Origin: CAG-582 sp964636965
GTDB taxonomy: Bacteria > Bacillota_I > Bacilli_A > RF39 > UBA660
Assembly (NCBI GenBank): GCA_964636965.1
Contig: CAZWST010000026.1
Location: forward strand, 1 to 21,976
Length of the DNA: 21,976 nucleotides
Direction: 5' to 3'
Below the pieces are notes generated by a model that was given only the letters and a program-made list of their open reading frames with translations, did no database searches and was not told where the DNA came from. Positions 1-6,603 of the stretch are shown piece after piece (the stretch's first letter is position 1; each line of letters opens with the position of its first letter). The position numbers and the translations under genes are program-made.

Positions 1-45
1 ATTATCACCTAACCCATTATAGCATATTTTTAAATTATGTGTCTA
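1..45 (-). promoter_or_regulatory. Promoter and ribosome-binding site for a gene just beyond the left edge
   Basis: Read on the minus strand there is TAGACA (40-45), an 18-base spacer, an extended -10 TGC-TATAAT (hexamer 16-21), five bases, then AGGTGAT (4-10). The same -10/N5/AGGTGAT arrangement precedes trmB and four other genes here, where the start codon usually lies four bases after GGTGAT. By that rule the next gene starts about one base outside the window. The gene itself cannot be seen. Confidence 0.6.
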
Positions 46-55
46 ATATTAGACA
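40..55. promoter_or_regulatory. Perfect 16-bp palindrome over the -35 of the left-edge promoter
   Basis: TGTCTAATATTAGACA is a perfect dyad and contains the -35 hexamer TAGACA of the left-edge promoter. Its position suits a repressor operator. I do not recognise it as the site of a known regulator. In DNA this AT-rich short palindromes arise by chance, but a 16-bp perfect one placed on a -35 is uncommon. Confidence 0.4.
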
Positions 56-97
56 TTCATTTAACATAATTTATTAAGTCATCCTCCTATGCAAAAT

Positions 98-136
98 AAA
101 AAGTAGTATCTTACTTTTTAAAATACTACTTTTTTT
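98..136 (-). terminator. Rho-independent terminator downstream of trmB
   Basis: A 12-bp perfect stem (98-109 pairs with 123-134) with a 13-base loop lies 22 bases beyond the trmB stop. A-rich and T-rich flanks on both sides let it act in either direction. It separates trmB from the promoter at the left edge. Confidence 0.8.
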
Positions 137-157
137 ATAAAAGCATTAATTTAGACC

Positions 158-802
158 TTAGTCTTTAAATATAGCATCAACATAGTATATTGGTCTTTTT
201 TCTTTTATATATTGGCGTTCAAAGTCAGTTACTACTTCTTCATCAAGTATTTTTCTTTCATCATTATGTAAATCTAGACTTACTGTTTTAAATGTATACC
301 AATAATCGCTTAAGTTTTCAAGAGACGATCCAAAAAGTATTTTATTATCGGTTTTCATAATAATATGTTTGTCTTTTTTAAATATACGATCATATAGTTT
401 TAAATAATTAACCGACGTAAATCTTCTCTTTGCATCTTTTTCTTTTGGCCAAGGCTCAGAAAAAGTTAAATAAATTGTATCTATCTCTTTACCAAACATA
501 TTTATAATATCTTGGGCATCTCCACAAATCATCAAAAGATTTTTTAATCTATCTTTTTCGGCATTCTTTGTTGCTGTTGCTGTTTGATTAATATCAAGTT
601 CTAAACCAATATAATTTATATTTGGATGTTTTTTAGCCATCTCAATTATGAATGATCCTCTTCCCATTCCTAATTCAAGGCATATTGGATTATTATTTCC
701 AAAAATATTTTTCCAATTGTTTTTATTTTTCTCAGGATTTTTTACTAAACATTCACTTGTATTTACAATACGTGATGCATTTTTTACAACATTGTAGCGC
801 AT
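158..802 (-). CDS. trmB: tRNA (guanine-N7-)-methyltransferase TrmB
   Basis: SAM-dependent enzyme that makes 7-methylguanosine at position 46 of the tRNA variable loop. The protein is 214 aa, normal for the family. Visible motifs are the SAM-binding glycine loop LELGMGRG (about residues 42-49), GLELD, and the family signature FSEPWPKEKDAKRRFT, in which Glu replaces the more usual Asp before PWP. The open frame continues 45 bases further upstream. I chose the internal ATG at 802 because it sits four bases after an AGGTGAT ribosome-binding site (807-813), and because the protein then begins MRYN, close to the family's usual N-terminus (MRMRHK in B. subtilis). The extra 15 codons would cover the -10 box and the ribosome-binding site. 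It has its own promoter and its own terminator. Confidence 0.95.
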   Translation of the reverse strand: MRYNVVKNASRIVNTSECLVKNPEKNKNNWKNIFGNNNPICLELGMGRGSFIIEMAKKHPNINYIGLELDINQTATATKNAEKDRLKNLLMICGDAQDIINMFGKEIDTIYLTFSEPWPKEKDAKRRFTSVNYLKLYDRIFKKDKHIIMKTDNKILFGSSLENLSDYWYTFKTVSLDLHNDERKILDEEVVTDFERQYIKEKRPIYYVDAIFKD

Positions 803-818
803 ATTTATCACCTGTCTC

Positions 819-847
819 ATTATAACATACTTGTTTTTTTCTAACAA
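819..847 (-). promoter_or_regulatory. trmB promoter (extended -10)
   Basis: TTGTTA (842-847), a 17-base spacer, and TATAAT (819-824) preceded by TGT. Five bases separate the -10 from AGGTGAT, so the transcript should begin at or next to the ribosome-binding site. A 7-bp hairpin (829-835 with 843-849) lies over the spacer, between this -10 and the upstream stop codon. It has no T-run and may be incidental. Confidence 0.65.
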
Positions 848-848
848 G

Positions 849-1037
849 TTACTTTATTGGTCTAAATCCACGATAAGCTAGATATATAGTGGTAATCGAT
901 GTTAAAGTTAATATAAGTTCTAAGTTTTCTCCATTAAATTTCTTTAACATCGCTATAGTACATAGCCACATAACTGTAATTATTAATGCTGTATGAGGAT
1001 ATTTGATGTATATTAACATCTTTTTGCTATCTTTCAT
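849..1037 (-). CDS. Small two-helix membrane protein, last gene of the AarF-like kinase operon
   Basis: I do not recognise this 62-aa protein. It has a short Lys-rich N-terminus (MKDSKKM), two hydrophobic segments (about residues 15-31 and 39-55) and a basic C-terminus ending in RPIK. This predicts a membrane protein with two helices. Its ATG overlaps the stop of the kinase gene by four bases (ATGA), with AAGGAGATG just upstream, so it is translationally coupled to the kinase. A partner or membrane anchor for that kinase is a reasonable inference, but nothing in the sequence proves it. Confidence 0.7.
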   Translation of the reverse strand: MKDSKKMLIYIKYPHTALIITVMWLCTIAMLKKFNGENLELILTLTSITTIYLAYRGFRPIK

Positions 1038-2491
1038 AACATCATCTCCTTATATATATTTTGAAATATGAATTCATCCCCTTCAGCAAGAGATGATAAC
1101 ATTGCATCGATTAATTCTAAGGCATCCCCTTTGGAGTATTTTGAGTTTTCGATGTAGTCATAAGGAATCTCTTCAGTTTTTAAATAATCAAATGCGTACT
1201 CCATTGCATATATCATTATTTTAGTAAATGTATTGGGTGCATGTCTACGGTCAATCGAAGCAATTGTACATATATAAGCTTGCATTGCTTTTATTAAAGG
1301 AAAATTTGCCATATCCATATTTAAATTAAAAACATTTTTATTATTCATAAATTTAGTAAATACTTTAAACATATGTCCATCATTGATTAATTTAGTTAAG
1401 TCTTCATTTTTATTTACGACAACATTTAATTTTTCCGTCATTGCGTTTGATATCATACTTATAATTTTATTGTCTGTACATAAATTTAAGGCGTTGATAA
1501 AATCTGGACAAAAACAATGAAGAGTTGTATCAATTAAGTTGTTAAGTTCATTCATATCAGAGTTATTAGTTAAAAAGTCATAGTATGATTTTGTCCAATC
1601 ATAAAACGCTCTTTGTGATAAAGGATGATTTCCTACTATTCCAAAATCAACATAAGCAACTTTATTATTTTCTAATAATATAATATTTCCGGGGTGTGGA
1701 TCTCCATAAGTAAGTTCTTTTGTCATGGCACACCTTAGAAGTTCTCCACCTACGATAGTTAATTGGGTAAAGATATTAGATTCAGTAATTTCATAAGCAA
1801 CTTTACCTAAATCCTCATCTTTTTTTAAATTTGTTAATAGATCAGATAAGGTAGGACCCTCAATAAAATCCTGGGCGATTATATAGTTGTTTGATAAATC
1901 GTCATATACTTTTGGAATTACAACATATCTATGATTTTTATAAAGTTTTTCAAAATACTTAAGATTATATATTTCTCGTTCATAGTCAGTTTCTGTTAAG
2001 CATATTTCATTAAATTCGCTTATTGCATCGTTTAAATTTAAAAATGATGATGGTAAAAAAATACTGGACACTTTAACCATTCTTTTTAAGAATCTCAAAT
2101 CTTTCTTTAAATGGCTTTTTACACTTGGTTTTAAGATTTTTAAAGCAAGTACTTTATCATCTTTGGTTATTGCTTTATATACTTGTGCAAAAGATCCGAT
2201 TGAAATGGGTTCTTCACTTATGCTTTTATACTCTTCAATTTTTGGCACTACTGATTTTAAATCGATGTATTCTCCATCTGCTTGGTTAAAGACAGCGTAT
2301 TCTTTTGCACCACTCCATCCTTCCATAAATTTATGAGTTATACATAACACTTGTAAGAATTTATTATAAACACCACTTTTGGCTTTAAGAAAATAAAACA
2401 ATTCTTTTTTATATAAATTTTCCTTATTTGTTTTATGAGAGAGTTTAATGGCAATAAATTTTTTCAGTAAATTAAATAATGACGTTTTCAC
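1034..2491 (-). CDS. AarF/UbiB (ABC1/ADCK) family atypical kinase
   Basis: 485 aa. Core motifs of the atypical ABC1 kinase family are present in order: an Ala/Ser-rich nucleotide loop in degenerate form (SIGSFAQVYKA), the invariant Lys in LALKILKP, the E-x-D region (TETDYEREIYNLKYF), the catalytic loop YGDPHPGNIIL and the metal-binding YVDFG. The family's N-terminal KxGQ motif is altered (AKSGVYNKFLQ, Gln absent). Family members support ubiquinone synthesis in other bacteria and have been linked to isoprenoid lipid handling. The substrate here is unknown, and quinone synthesis is doubtful in a reduced anaerobe. The start is GTG, six bases after AGGTGG. It overlaps the upstream 51-aa gene by four bases (GTGA) and the downstream 62-aa gene by four bases. 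Confidence 0.85.
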   Translation of the reverse strand: MKTSLFNLLKKFIAIKLSHKTNKENLYKKELFYFLKAKSGVYNKFLQVLCITHKFMEGWSGAKEYAVFNQADGEYIDLKSVVPKIEEYKSISEEPISIGSFAQVYKAITKDDKVLALKILKPSVKSHLKKDLRFLKRMVKVSSIFLPSSFLNLNDAISEFNEICLTETDYEREIYNLKYFEKLYKNHRYVVIPKVYDDLSNNYIIAQDFIEGPTLSDLLTNLKKDEDLGKVAYEITESNIFTQLTIVGGELLRCAMTKELTYGDPHPGNIILLENNKVAYVDFGIVGNHPLSQRAFYDWTKSYYDFLTNNSDMNELNNLIDTTLHCFCPDFINALNLCTDNKIISMISNAMTEKLNVVVNKNEDLTKLINDGHMFKVFTKFMNNKNVFNLNMDMANFPLIKAMQAYICTIASIDRRHAPNTFTKIMIYAMEYAFDYLKTEEIPYDYIENSKYSKGDALELIDAMLSSLAEGDEFIFQNIYKEMML

Positions 2492-2643
2492 TTTTTACCA
2501 CCTATTCCGATTTCAAATATGATAATAGTCAAAGCAAGTGCTAGTATTGGTAAAATAAGCCCATTATAATTTAATATAAAACTCAAAATAGTAATAGAAA
2601 TCCATATTGCAACAATACTTAAAGTAACAAAAGCATAACGCAT
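2488..2643 (-). CDS. 51-aa two-helix membrane protein, first gene of the AarF-like kinase operon
   Basis: A short frame begins with ATG at 2643 and reads MRYAFVTLSIVAIWIS at the N-terminus and ends FEIGIGGKK. It has two hydrophobic segments (about residues 4-24 and 27-45) and a basic tail. Support for a real gene is its position: a good promoter lies just upstream, GGGTGG precedes the ATG, and its TGA stop overlaps the kinase GTG start by four bases (GTGA). I recognise no family. With the 62-aa gene it frames the kinase with small membrane proteins on both sides. Confidence 0.65.
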   Translation of the reverse strand: MRYAFVTLSIVAIWISITILSFILNYNGLILPILALALTIIIFEIGIGGKK

Positions 2644-2671
2644 TAAAACCACCCATTTCCTTATAATTACT

Positions 2672-2700
2672 ATTTTAATACATAGACTGTATTATTGCAA
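2672..2700 (-). promoter_or_regulatory. Promoter of the AarF-like kinase operon
   Basis: TTGCAA (2695-2700), a 17-base spacer and TAAAAT (2672-2677), read on the minus strand. It lies directly after the rpmA terminator and about 28 bases before the ATG of the 51-aa gene. Confidence 0.6.
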
Positions 2701-2701
2701 A

Positions 2702-2733
2702 GAAAAAGTGTTTACTTAACTTCGTAAACACTT
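2702..2733 (-). terminator. Terminator of the rplU-prp-rpmA operon, overlapping the rpmA stop
   Basis: A 10-bp perfect stem (2706-2715 with 2724-2733), an 8-base loop and a T-run (TTTTTCTTT) on the minus strand. The last seven rpmA codons form the left arm and loop. The stop codon (2712-2714) lies in the right arm. Confidence 0.85.
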
Positions 2734-3011
2734 ACTTTTTTCTTATCTCTTCCGCATCTTTCGTATTTAACTACACCAGATACTAAAGCAAATAGAGTAT
2801 GATCTTTTCCCATTCCTACGTTTTTACCAGGGTAAATTTTAGTTCCTCTTTGTCTATAAATTATTGAACCAGCATTGATTTTTTCTCCATCAGCTGCTTT
2901 AGCTCCTAATCTACGACCAACACTATCACGTCCATTGTGAGTTGAACCTTGTGCTTTAACATGGGCAAAACGTTGAATATCTATGGAAATTAAATTAATA
3001 AATTCTAACAT
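2712..3011 (-). CDS. rpmA: 50S ribosomal protein L27 with a Prp-cleaved N-terminal extension
   Basis: L27 lies near the peptidyl-transferase centre of the large subunit. The mature body is clear: GSTHNGRDSVGRRLGAK, then IIYRQRGTKIYPGKNVG and HTLFALVSG. In Firmicutes the protein carries an N-terminal extension that ends in a QFFA-type site and is removed by the protease Prp. Here the extension ends IQRFA before HVKAQGST and is 16 residues, longer than the roughly 9-10 of Staphylococcus and Bacillus, with Arg in place of the first Phe. The start at 3011 follows GAGG at good spacing, and no closer in-frame ATG exists. The prp gene sits directly upstream, two bases away. Confidence 0.95.
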   Translation of the reverse strand: MLEFINLISIDIQRFAHVKAQGSTHNGRDSVGRRLGAKAADGEKINAGSIIYRQRGTKIYPGKNVGMGKDHTLFALVSGVVKYERCGRDKKKVSVYEVK

Positions 3012-3013
3012 GA

Positions 3014-3307
3014 TTATTCCTCGCTTTCAATTTTTATGTTATTTGGATATTTTGAAGCTAATTCTTTGTATAAAGAAAGCATGTTAACTATTAGTATATC
3101 AATAGCATCACTATTTTTTAATATTTTAATACTTACTATGTTACCATCATCTTTATATTCTATTGATGAGCGATTAAATCTTAGACAAGCATTTACTGTT
3201 GTATACATTATTGATGATACGCTAGCACATACTATATCCTCTTTATCTTTATAATCCGCATGTCCTTCAATAGTGATTAGATTAGACTTCGATTTTATAA
3301 TTATCAT
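3014..3307 (-). CDS. prp: Ribosomal-processing cysteine protease Prp (YsxB family)
   Basis: 97 aa. Prp removes the N-terminal extension of L27. The family dyad is visible as His16 in the EGHAD motif and Cys27 in the DIVCASVSS motif. The gene lies between rplU and rpmA as in other Firmicutes, next to its substrate. Spacing is one base from rplU and two bases to rpmA. It has no strong Shine-Dalgarno sequence of its own (AGGTTAAT overlaps the end of rplU), so translation is probably coupled. Confidence 0.93.
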   Translation of the reverse strand: MIIIKSKSNLITIEGHADYKDKEDIVCASVSSIMYTTVNACLRFNRSSIEYKDDGNIVSIKILKNSDAIDILIVNMLSLYKELASKYPNNIKIESEE

Positions 3308-3308
3308 A

Positions 3309-3608
3309 TTAACCTACAATCTTTTTAACAACAAGTTTTGTATATGGTTGTCTATGACCTCTAGTATTACGATATTTCTTTTTAGGTCTATACTTGAATA
3401 CTACAATTTTTTTTGCTTTTCCATGCTTTACAACTTCACATGTAATTTTAGCACCCTTAACATAAGGTGTTCCAATCTTATCTCCAACTTGATTAACGTT
3501 AGTAAAATCTACTAAAGATCCTACTTCAGCATCTAGTTTTTCAACAAAAATCTCTTCACCTTCAGAAACGTAGTATTGTTTTCCACCAGTTTCGAATATT
3601 GCTTTCAT
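3309..3608 (-). CDS. rplU: 50S ribosomal protein L21
   Basis: 99 aa, the usual length. The N-terminus MKAIFETGGKQYYVSEGEEI and the C-terminal KYRPKKKYRNTRGHRQPYT are diagnostic. The ATG follows AAGGAGGT at good spacing. It is the first gene of the rplU-prp-rpmA operon, with its own promoter and a leader of about 100 nt. Confidence 0.97.
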   Translation of the reverse strand: MKAIFETGGKQYYVSEGEEIFVEKLDAEVGSLVDFTNVNQVGDKIGTPYVKGAKITCEVVKHGKAKKIVVFKYRPKKKYRNTRGHRQPYTKLVVKKIVG

Positions 3609-3709
3609 TACTTTACCTCCTTATAATTTTTTGAAGACTCGCCTTTAAGGTGTTCATTTGAAACTTTTATAACCTTTTTAGTGCGGTTTGTAATGAATAC
3701 TTACAAACA
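3609..3709 (-). ncRNA. Structured 5' leader of rplU (candidate L21 leader)
   Basis: The predicted transcript start is near 3709, giving an unusually long untranslated leader for this compact region. It opens with a perfect 8-bp hairpin (3701-3708 with 3686-3693, 7-base loop). A second, interrupted stem follows: CGC 3683-3685 with GCG 3640-3642, AAGG 3673-3676 with CCTT 3647-3650, and a short GTT/AAC helix inside. An autoregulatory L21 leader is known in Firmicutes. I infer homology from position and foldability, not from a model match. Confidence 0.5.
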
Positions 3710-3715
3710 TGATAG

Positions 3716-3744
3716 ATGATACCAAAAATATACTGGTTTGTCAA
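3716..3744 (-). promoter_or_regulatory. rplU operon promoter
   Basis: Consensus TTGACA (3739-3744), a 17-base spacer and TATCAT (3716-3721). The TGA inside the -35 is also the stop codon of the upstream S2P protease gene (3741-3743). Confidence 0.8.
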
Positions 3745-4457
3745 TAGATTTCACCAAATTTACGATTAAGGTATCTTCCTTCTTCCATGTATATATTATC
3801 ACATTTTATAAAATTATTTCTACACTTTTTTATATGATTTATATTCTTTATATAAACATCCTTTTTATATTTTCTTTTATAAAGATATCTTTCTAAAATA
3901 AATTTATTATAAATATAGTTAAAAAGCATCACAATTTTGATATTCATAACATATAAGAGTATAAATATTAAAATATTTTTACTATATATAAATAAGAAAA
4001 ATAAAATAATAAAACTTGTAATATTAGATATTATTAAGACACGACGATAAGATATAAATCTTTCAAGAATTGAAGTCATTATTTTTGATCCATCACTAGG
4101 ATATATTGGTAGTAAATTAAATATAATTAAATTAATATTCAACTCTATAAATATATCACTAGTATAACCATTAAATATCACTAAACAAATAATTTGAAAA
4201 AGGATTCCAGAGATACTAATTAATAATAATTTATTTGACTCAAGATTATATGTTACATCTGTATTAATTATTCCACCAAAGGGATATATTGTTATTGAAT
4301 TAATATTAATCTTAAGTAATTTTAAAGTAATTATATGACCAAGTTCATGTATTAATATAATTATTAAATAATTAAATAAATAATTAATATATCCTGATAA
4401 AATCAGTATCGTATAGAATATAAGAGCTGTAATATGTATTTTATAAGAAATTTTCAT
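3741..4457 (-). CDS. spoIVFB: SpoIVFB-like site-2 protease (M50B intramembrane metalloprotease)
   Basis: 238 aa, highly hydrophobic. The zinc motif HELGH is at residues 37-41 (catalytic Glu38). The third zinc ligand is in NLLPIYPSDG (Asp122). Both are in membrane segments, as in S2P proteases. In B. subtilis SpoIVFB cleaves pro-sigma-K in the outer forespore membrane. The identification as SpoIVFB rather than another S2P rests on position: directly after a SpoIVFA-like gene and before rplU-prp-rpmA, the Bacillus order. The C-terminal part (about 170-238) is Lys/Arg-rich and poorly conserved. I see no CBS domain. The start at 4457 follows AAGGAATATT. Confidence 0.85.
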   Translation of the reverse strand: MKISYKIHITALIFYTILILSGYINYLFNYLIIILIHELGHIITLKLLKININSITIYPFGGIINTDVTYNLESNKLLLISISGILFQIICLVIFNGYTSDIFIELNINLIIFNLLPIYPSDGSKIMTSILERFISYRRVLIISNITSFIILFFLFIYSKNILIFILLYVMNIKIVMLFNYIYNKFILERYLYKRKYKKDVYIKNINHIKKCRNNFIKCDNIYMEEGRYLNRKFGEIY

Positions 4458-4471
4458 AATTTAAATATTCC

Positions 4472-4957
4472 TTATTTTTTTTCAAATTGCATATATAAAT
4501 TACCATTAATAACACTCCCTAAGACAGAACCTTTTTTTACATAGTCATACATATTAATACTTATATTTTCTAAGTTTGAGTAGCTTATAGTTAATCCATC
4601 ACTTGATTCTATTTTTATAGTTTTTCCAACATCTTCAAGAGTTCCAATAAAAACTACTACTCCTTCTTCAAGAGATTTTATTACATAATAGTCATCTACT
4701 ATTAGCTTATAACCATTTTTATATTTTTCTATTGAATGATATTTTAACTTTTCACTGGTTACAAAACTATCTTTTTTTAAAAGAGATGAACCAAATAAGA
4801 TTTTACTTTTACTTCTAATATAGGAAAAATCAATATTATTTTTTAGAATATATTTGTCACTTACTATATTATTATCTATAATTAGACAAAGAAAAAAGAA
4901 TATTATTATAGATAGTAATATTCTATTAAGAATTCTTTTTATATATGTTATATTCAT
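4472..4957 (-). CDS. spoIVFA: SpoIVFA-like membrane protein with degenerate M23/LytM domain
   Basis: 161 aa. One N-terminal membrane segment (about residues 11-27), then an extracytoplasmic region ending in a LytM-like fold: GVVVFIGTLEDVGKTIKIES, then DGLTISYSNLENI and VKKGSVLGSV. In active M23 peptidases the second stretch carries YxHL. Here the position reads YSNL, so the metal-binding His is lost and no hydrolase activity is expected. That matches SpoIVFA, which holds SpoIVFB inactive by complex formation and also has a non-catalytic LytM-like domain. It lies between mreD and the S2P gene, as in Bacillus apart from the missing minCD. AGGTGAAG precedes the ATG, and a TATAAT (4976-4981) lies close upstream. 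Confidence 0.75.
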   Translation of the reverse strand: MNITYIKRILNRILLSIIIFFFLCLIIDNNIVSDKYILKNNIDFSYIRSKSKILFGSSLLKKDSFVTSEKLKYHSIEKYKNGYKLIVDDYYVIKSLEEGVVVFIGTLEDVGKTIKIESSDGLTISYSNLENISINMYDYVKKGSVLGSVINGNLYMQFEKK

Positions 4958-4963
4958 TGTACT

Positions 4964-5299
4964 TCACCTAATATGATTATATTTTGTGTACTTTAAAACT
5001 ATTACTAGTAATATATTTATAAAATAATAAGAATCAATTCTAAAAAGAACAAAATAGAAGAACGTATATATAATTAGTTCAAAGACAAAATATTTATTTA
5101 TATATTTATAAAGTAATATAGTAAGTAAATACATTATAACTATTATCGTAACTAACACTATATTTTCATTTATGATATATAATAGGAAAACACTTAATAT
5201 AAATTCTTTTGTACTAATATAGTTTAAGTAATATAAAAAAAGTGATGTTTTAAGATTTAAGAAATTAAGAGTAATTAAATCAAATATAATATAAAGCAT
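4964..5299 (-). CDS. mreD: MreD-like rod-shape/elongation membrane protein (short)
   Basis: 111 aa, almost wholly hydrophobic with four or five predicted membrane helices and many Ile, Leu, Phe and Tyr. It carries no clear signature, and MreD is poorly conserved in sequence. The call rests on position between mreC and the SpoIVFA-like gene, one base after the mreC stop. It is much shorter than the usual roughly 160-170 aa. It could be a reduced MreD or an unrelated membrane protein. It ends with TGA. Confidence 0.55.
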   Translation of the reverse strand: MLYIIFDLITLNFLNLKTSLFLYYLNYISTKEFILSVFLLYIINENIVLVTIIVIMYLLTILLYKYINKYFVFELIIYTFFYFVLFRIDSYYFINILLVIVLKYTKYNHIR

Positions 5300-5300
5300 T

Positions 5301-5948
5301 TTAACCTACTACGTATAAATAGTTTAAATTATTAAAATCTACATTACTTTTTATATATATTGTCTTACTTACTTCATGCTCTTCTATTTTTTCGATTGTT
5401 CCTACTAAAATAATATTACTATTTTCTCCTATTTTTGATGTATACACATAATCATTAATATGTACATCATCATAATTAGATAGATCATTTGCAATAAAGT
5501 ATTTTCCATCATATTTTGAGATAGTGCCAAATGAGTTATTAATATTTATACTTAAATTATTTACACTCTTTAGGGTTGTGCATACTGAATAATCATTCTT
5601 TATTTCTTTTATTATACCTACTAGTCCATTTGAATTAACTAATAAATCATTTACTTTATAGTTAGACCCCGTTATATAAAATTCACTTTCAGAGTAAGTT
5701 AATCTATAGCTTAATCTGGTTAATTTATAATCTATATTATAACTGTTTTTTAAATTAGTAATTTCTTCAATGTCTTTTTTTATTTTCTTATTTTCTTCTT
5801 TAAGTAAGTTTATTTCAGTTAATTCATTATTATTATTTTTAGTAAAAAGTGTATTTATATTTGAAATAATATTTACAAATATTCCTTTATAAATAAATAA
5901 TAATAAAAGGATTATATAAATGGTATTATTTTTGATAAAACTTATCAT
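5301..5948 (-). CDS. mreC: Cell shape-determining protein MreC
   Basis: About 215 aa. One N-terminal membrane helix (IYIILLLLFIYKGIFV), a coiled coil rich in Glu, Lys and Asn, then the beta-rich MreC domain (for example NDLLVNSNGLVGIIKEI and NIILVGTIEKI). MreC is an extracytoplasmic scaffold for the elongation machinery. It is shorter than typical MreC (about 280-300 aa). The frame is open to an ATG at 5972. I prefer the ATG at 5948, which follows AAGGGAG, though at a long spacing of about 14 bases. Either start overlaps the end of radC. No mreB lies between radC and mreC, unlike Bacillus. Confidence 0.85.
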   Translation of the reverse strand: MISFIKNNTIYIILLLLFIYKGIFVNIISNINTLFTKNNNNELTEINLLKEENKKIKKDIEEITNLKNSYNIDYKLTRLSYRLTYSESEFYITGSNYKVNDLLVNSNGLVGIIKEIKNDYSVCTTLKSVNNLSININNSFGTISKYDGKYFIANDLSNYDDVHINDYVYTSKIGENSNIILVGTIEKIEEHEVSKTIYIKSNVDFNNLNYLYVVG

Positions 5949-6603
5949 AAAAACTATAATACTCCCTTCCATTGGTTATTAAATGATCTAATAAAGGAAT
6001 ACCTAGTAGATCACCGCATTCTTTTATTTTGTTAGTTATGATAATATCTTCTTTACTTGGTAATATATCGTTTGATGGATGATTATGAATTATGGCAAGG
6101 GAAGATGCATGTACTTTTATGGCTTCATTAAATATCTCTCGTGGGTGTACTATACTTTTATCAAGAGTTCCTATAAATAAGACTTTATATGAAATTAATC
6201 TTTTTTTAGAATCTAAAAATACTCCTAATACTTTTTCTTGATGGATATTTATAAATAAACTTTTGAAAGCTTCATGAATTGATTCTGAGTTAGATAAGTT
6301 CATATTGATTTCTATTTCTTTACTATTAACCCTTAATCCTAGTTCAATTGATGCCAGAAGAGTTAAGGCTTTTACTGTACCAACTCCTTTAATTTTTGAT
6401 AATTCTCTTATCCCGACATCATTAAAGTTATTAAGTCCACCAATTGATGATAATATATTTGACGCTACTTCTTTTACGTTATTATCTTTTGTTCCGCTTC
6501 TTAATATAATACTTAATAGATCAACATCACTTAAGTTTTCTACACCAAATTTGAGCATTCTTTCTCTTGGTTGGAAAGATGTAGGCATTTCTTTAACTTT
6601 CAT
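5926..6603 (-). CDS. radC: RadC/YsxA-family JAB-domain protein
   Basis: 225 aa, normal length. The N-terminal helix-hairpin-helix region contains ELSKIKGVGTVKALTLLAS (about 67-85). The C-terminal JAMM/JAB metal site is HNHPSNDILPSKED, with His173, His175 and Asp186. The biochemical role of RadC proteins is unsettled. Despite the name, a DNA-repair function is not established. The ATG overlaps the end of the upstream SPOR gene by 11 bases. In Bacillus the gene sits upstream of mreB, so the location is conserved. Confidence 0.93.
   Translation of the reverse strand: MKVKEMPTSFQPRERMLKFGVENLSDVDLLSIILRSGTKDNNVKEVASNILSSIGGLNNFNDVGIRELSKIKGVGTVKALTLLASIELGLRVNSKEIEINMNLSNSESIHEAFKSLFINIHQEKVLGVFLDSKKRLISYKVLFIGTLDKSIVHPREIFNEAIKVHASSLAIIHNHPSNDILPSKEDIIITNKIKECGDLLGIPLLDHLITNGREYYSFYDKFYQK

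Noticed and set aside
35..67. Tiny minus-strand frame of 10 codons downstream of an AGGAGG (83-88), possibly a leader peptide
   Set aside because: The spacing of about 15 bases is poor, the frame is interrupted by a promoter, and no attenuator structure follows it.
829..849. 7-bp hairpin as terminator of the kinase operon
   Set aside because: No T-run follows in the minus direction, and it overlaps the trmB promoter spacer.
1034..2491. Mycoplasma code (TGA as Trp)
   Set aside because: TGA ends several genes at tight junctions with clear downstream starts, and all Trp codons seen are TGG.
3036..3515. Two plus-strand open frames
   Set aside because: They are antisense to the well-supported prp and rplU genes and show no protein features.
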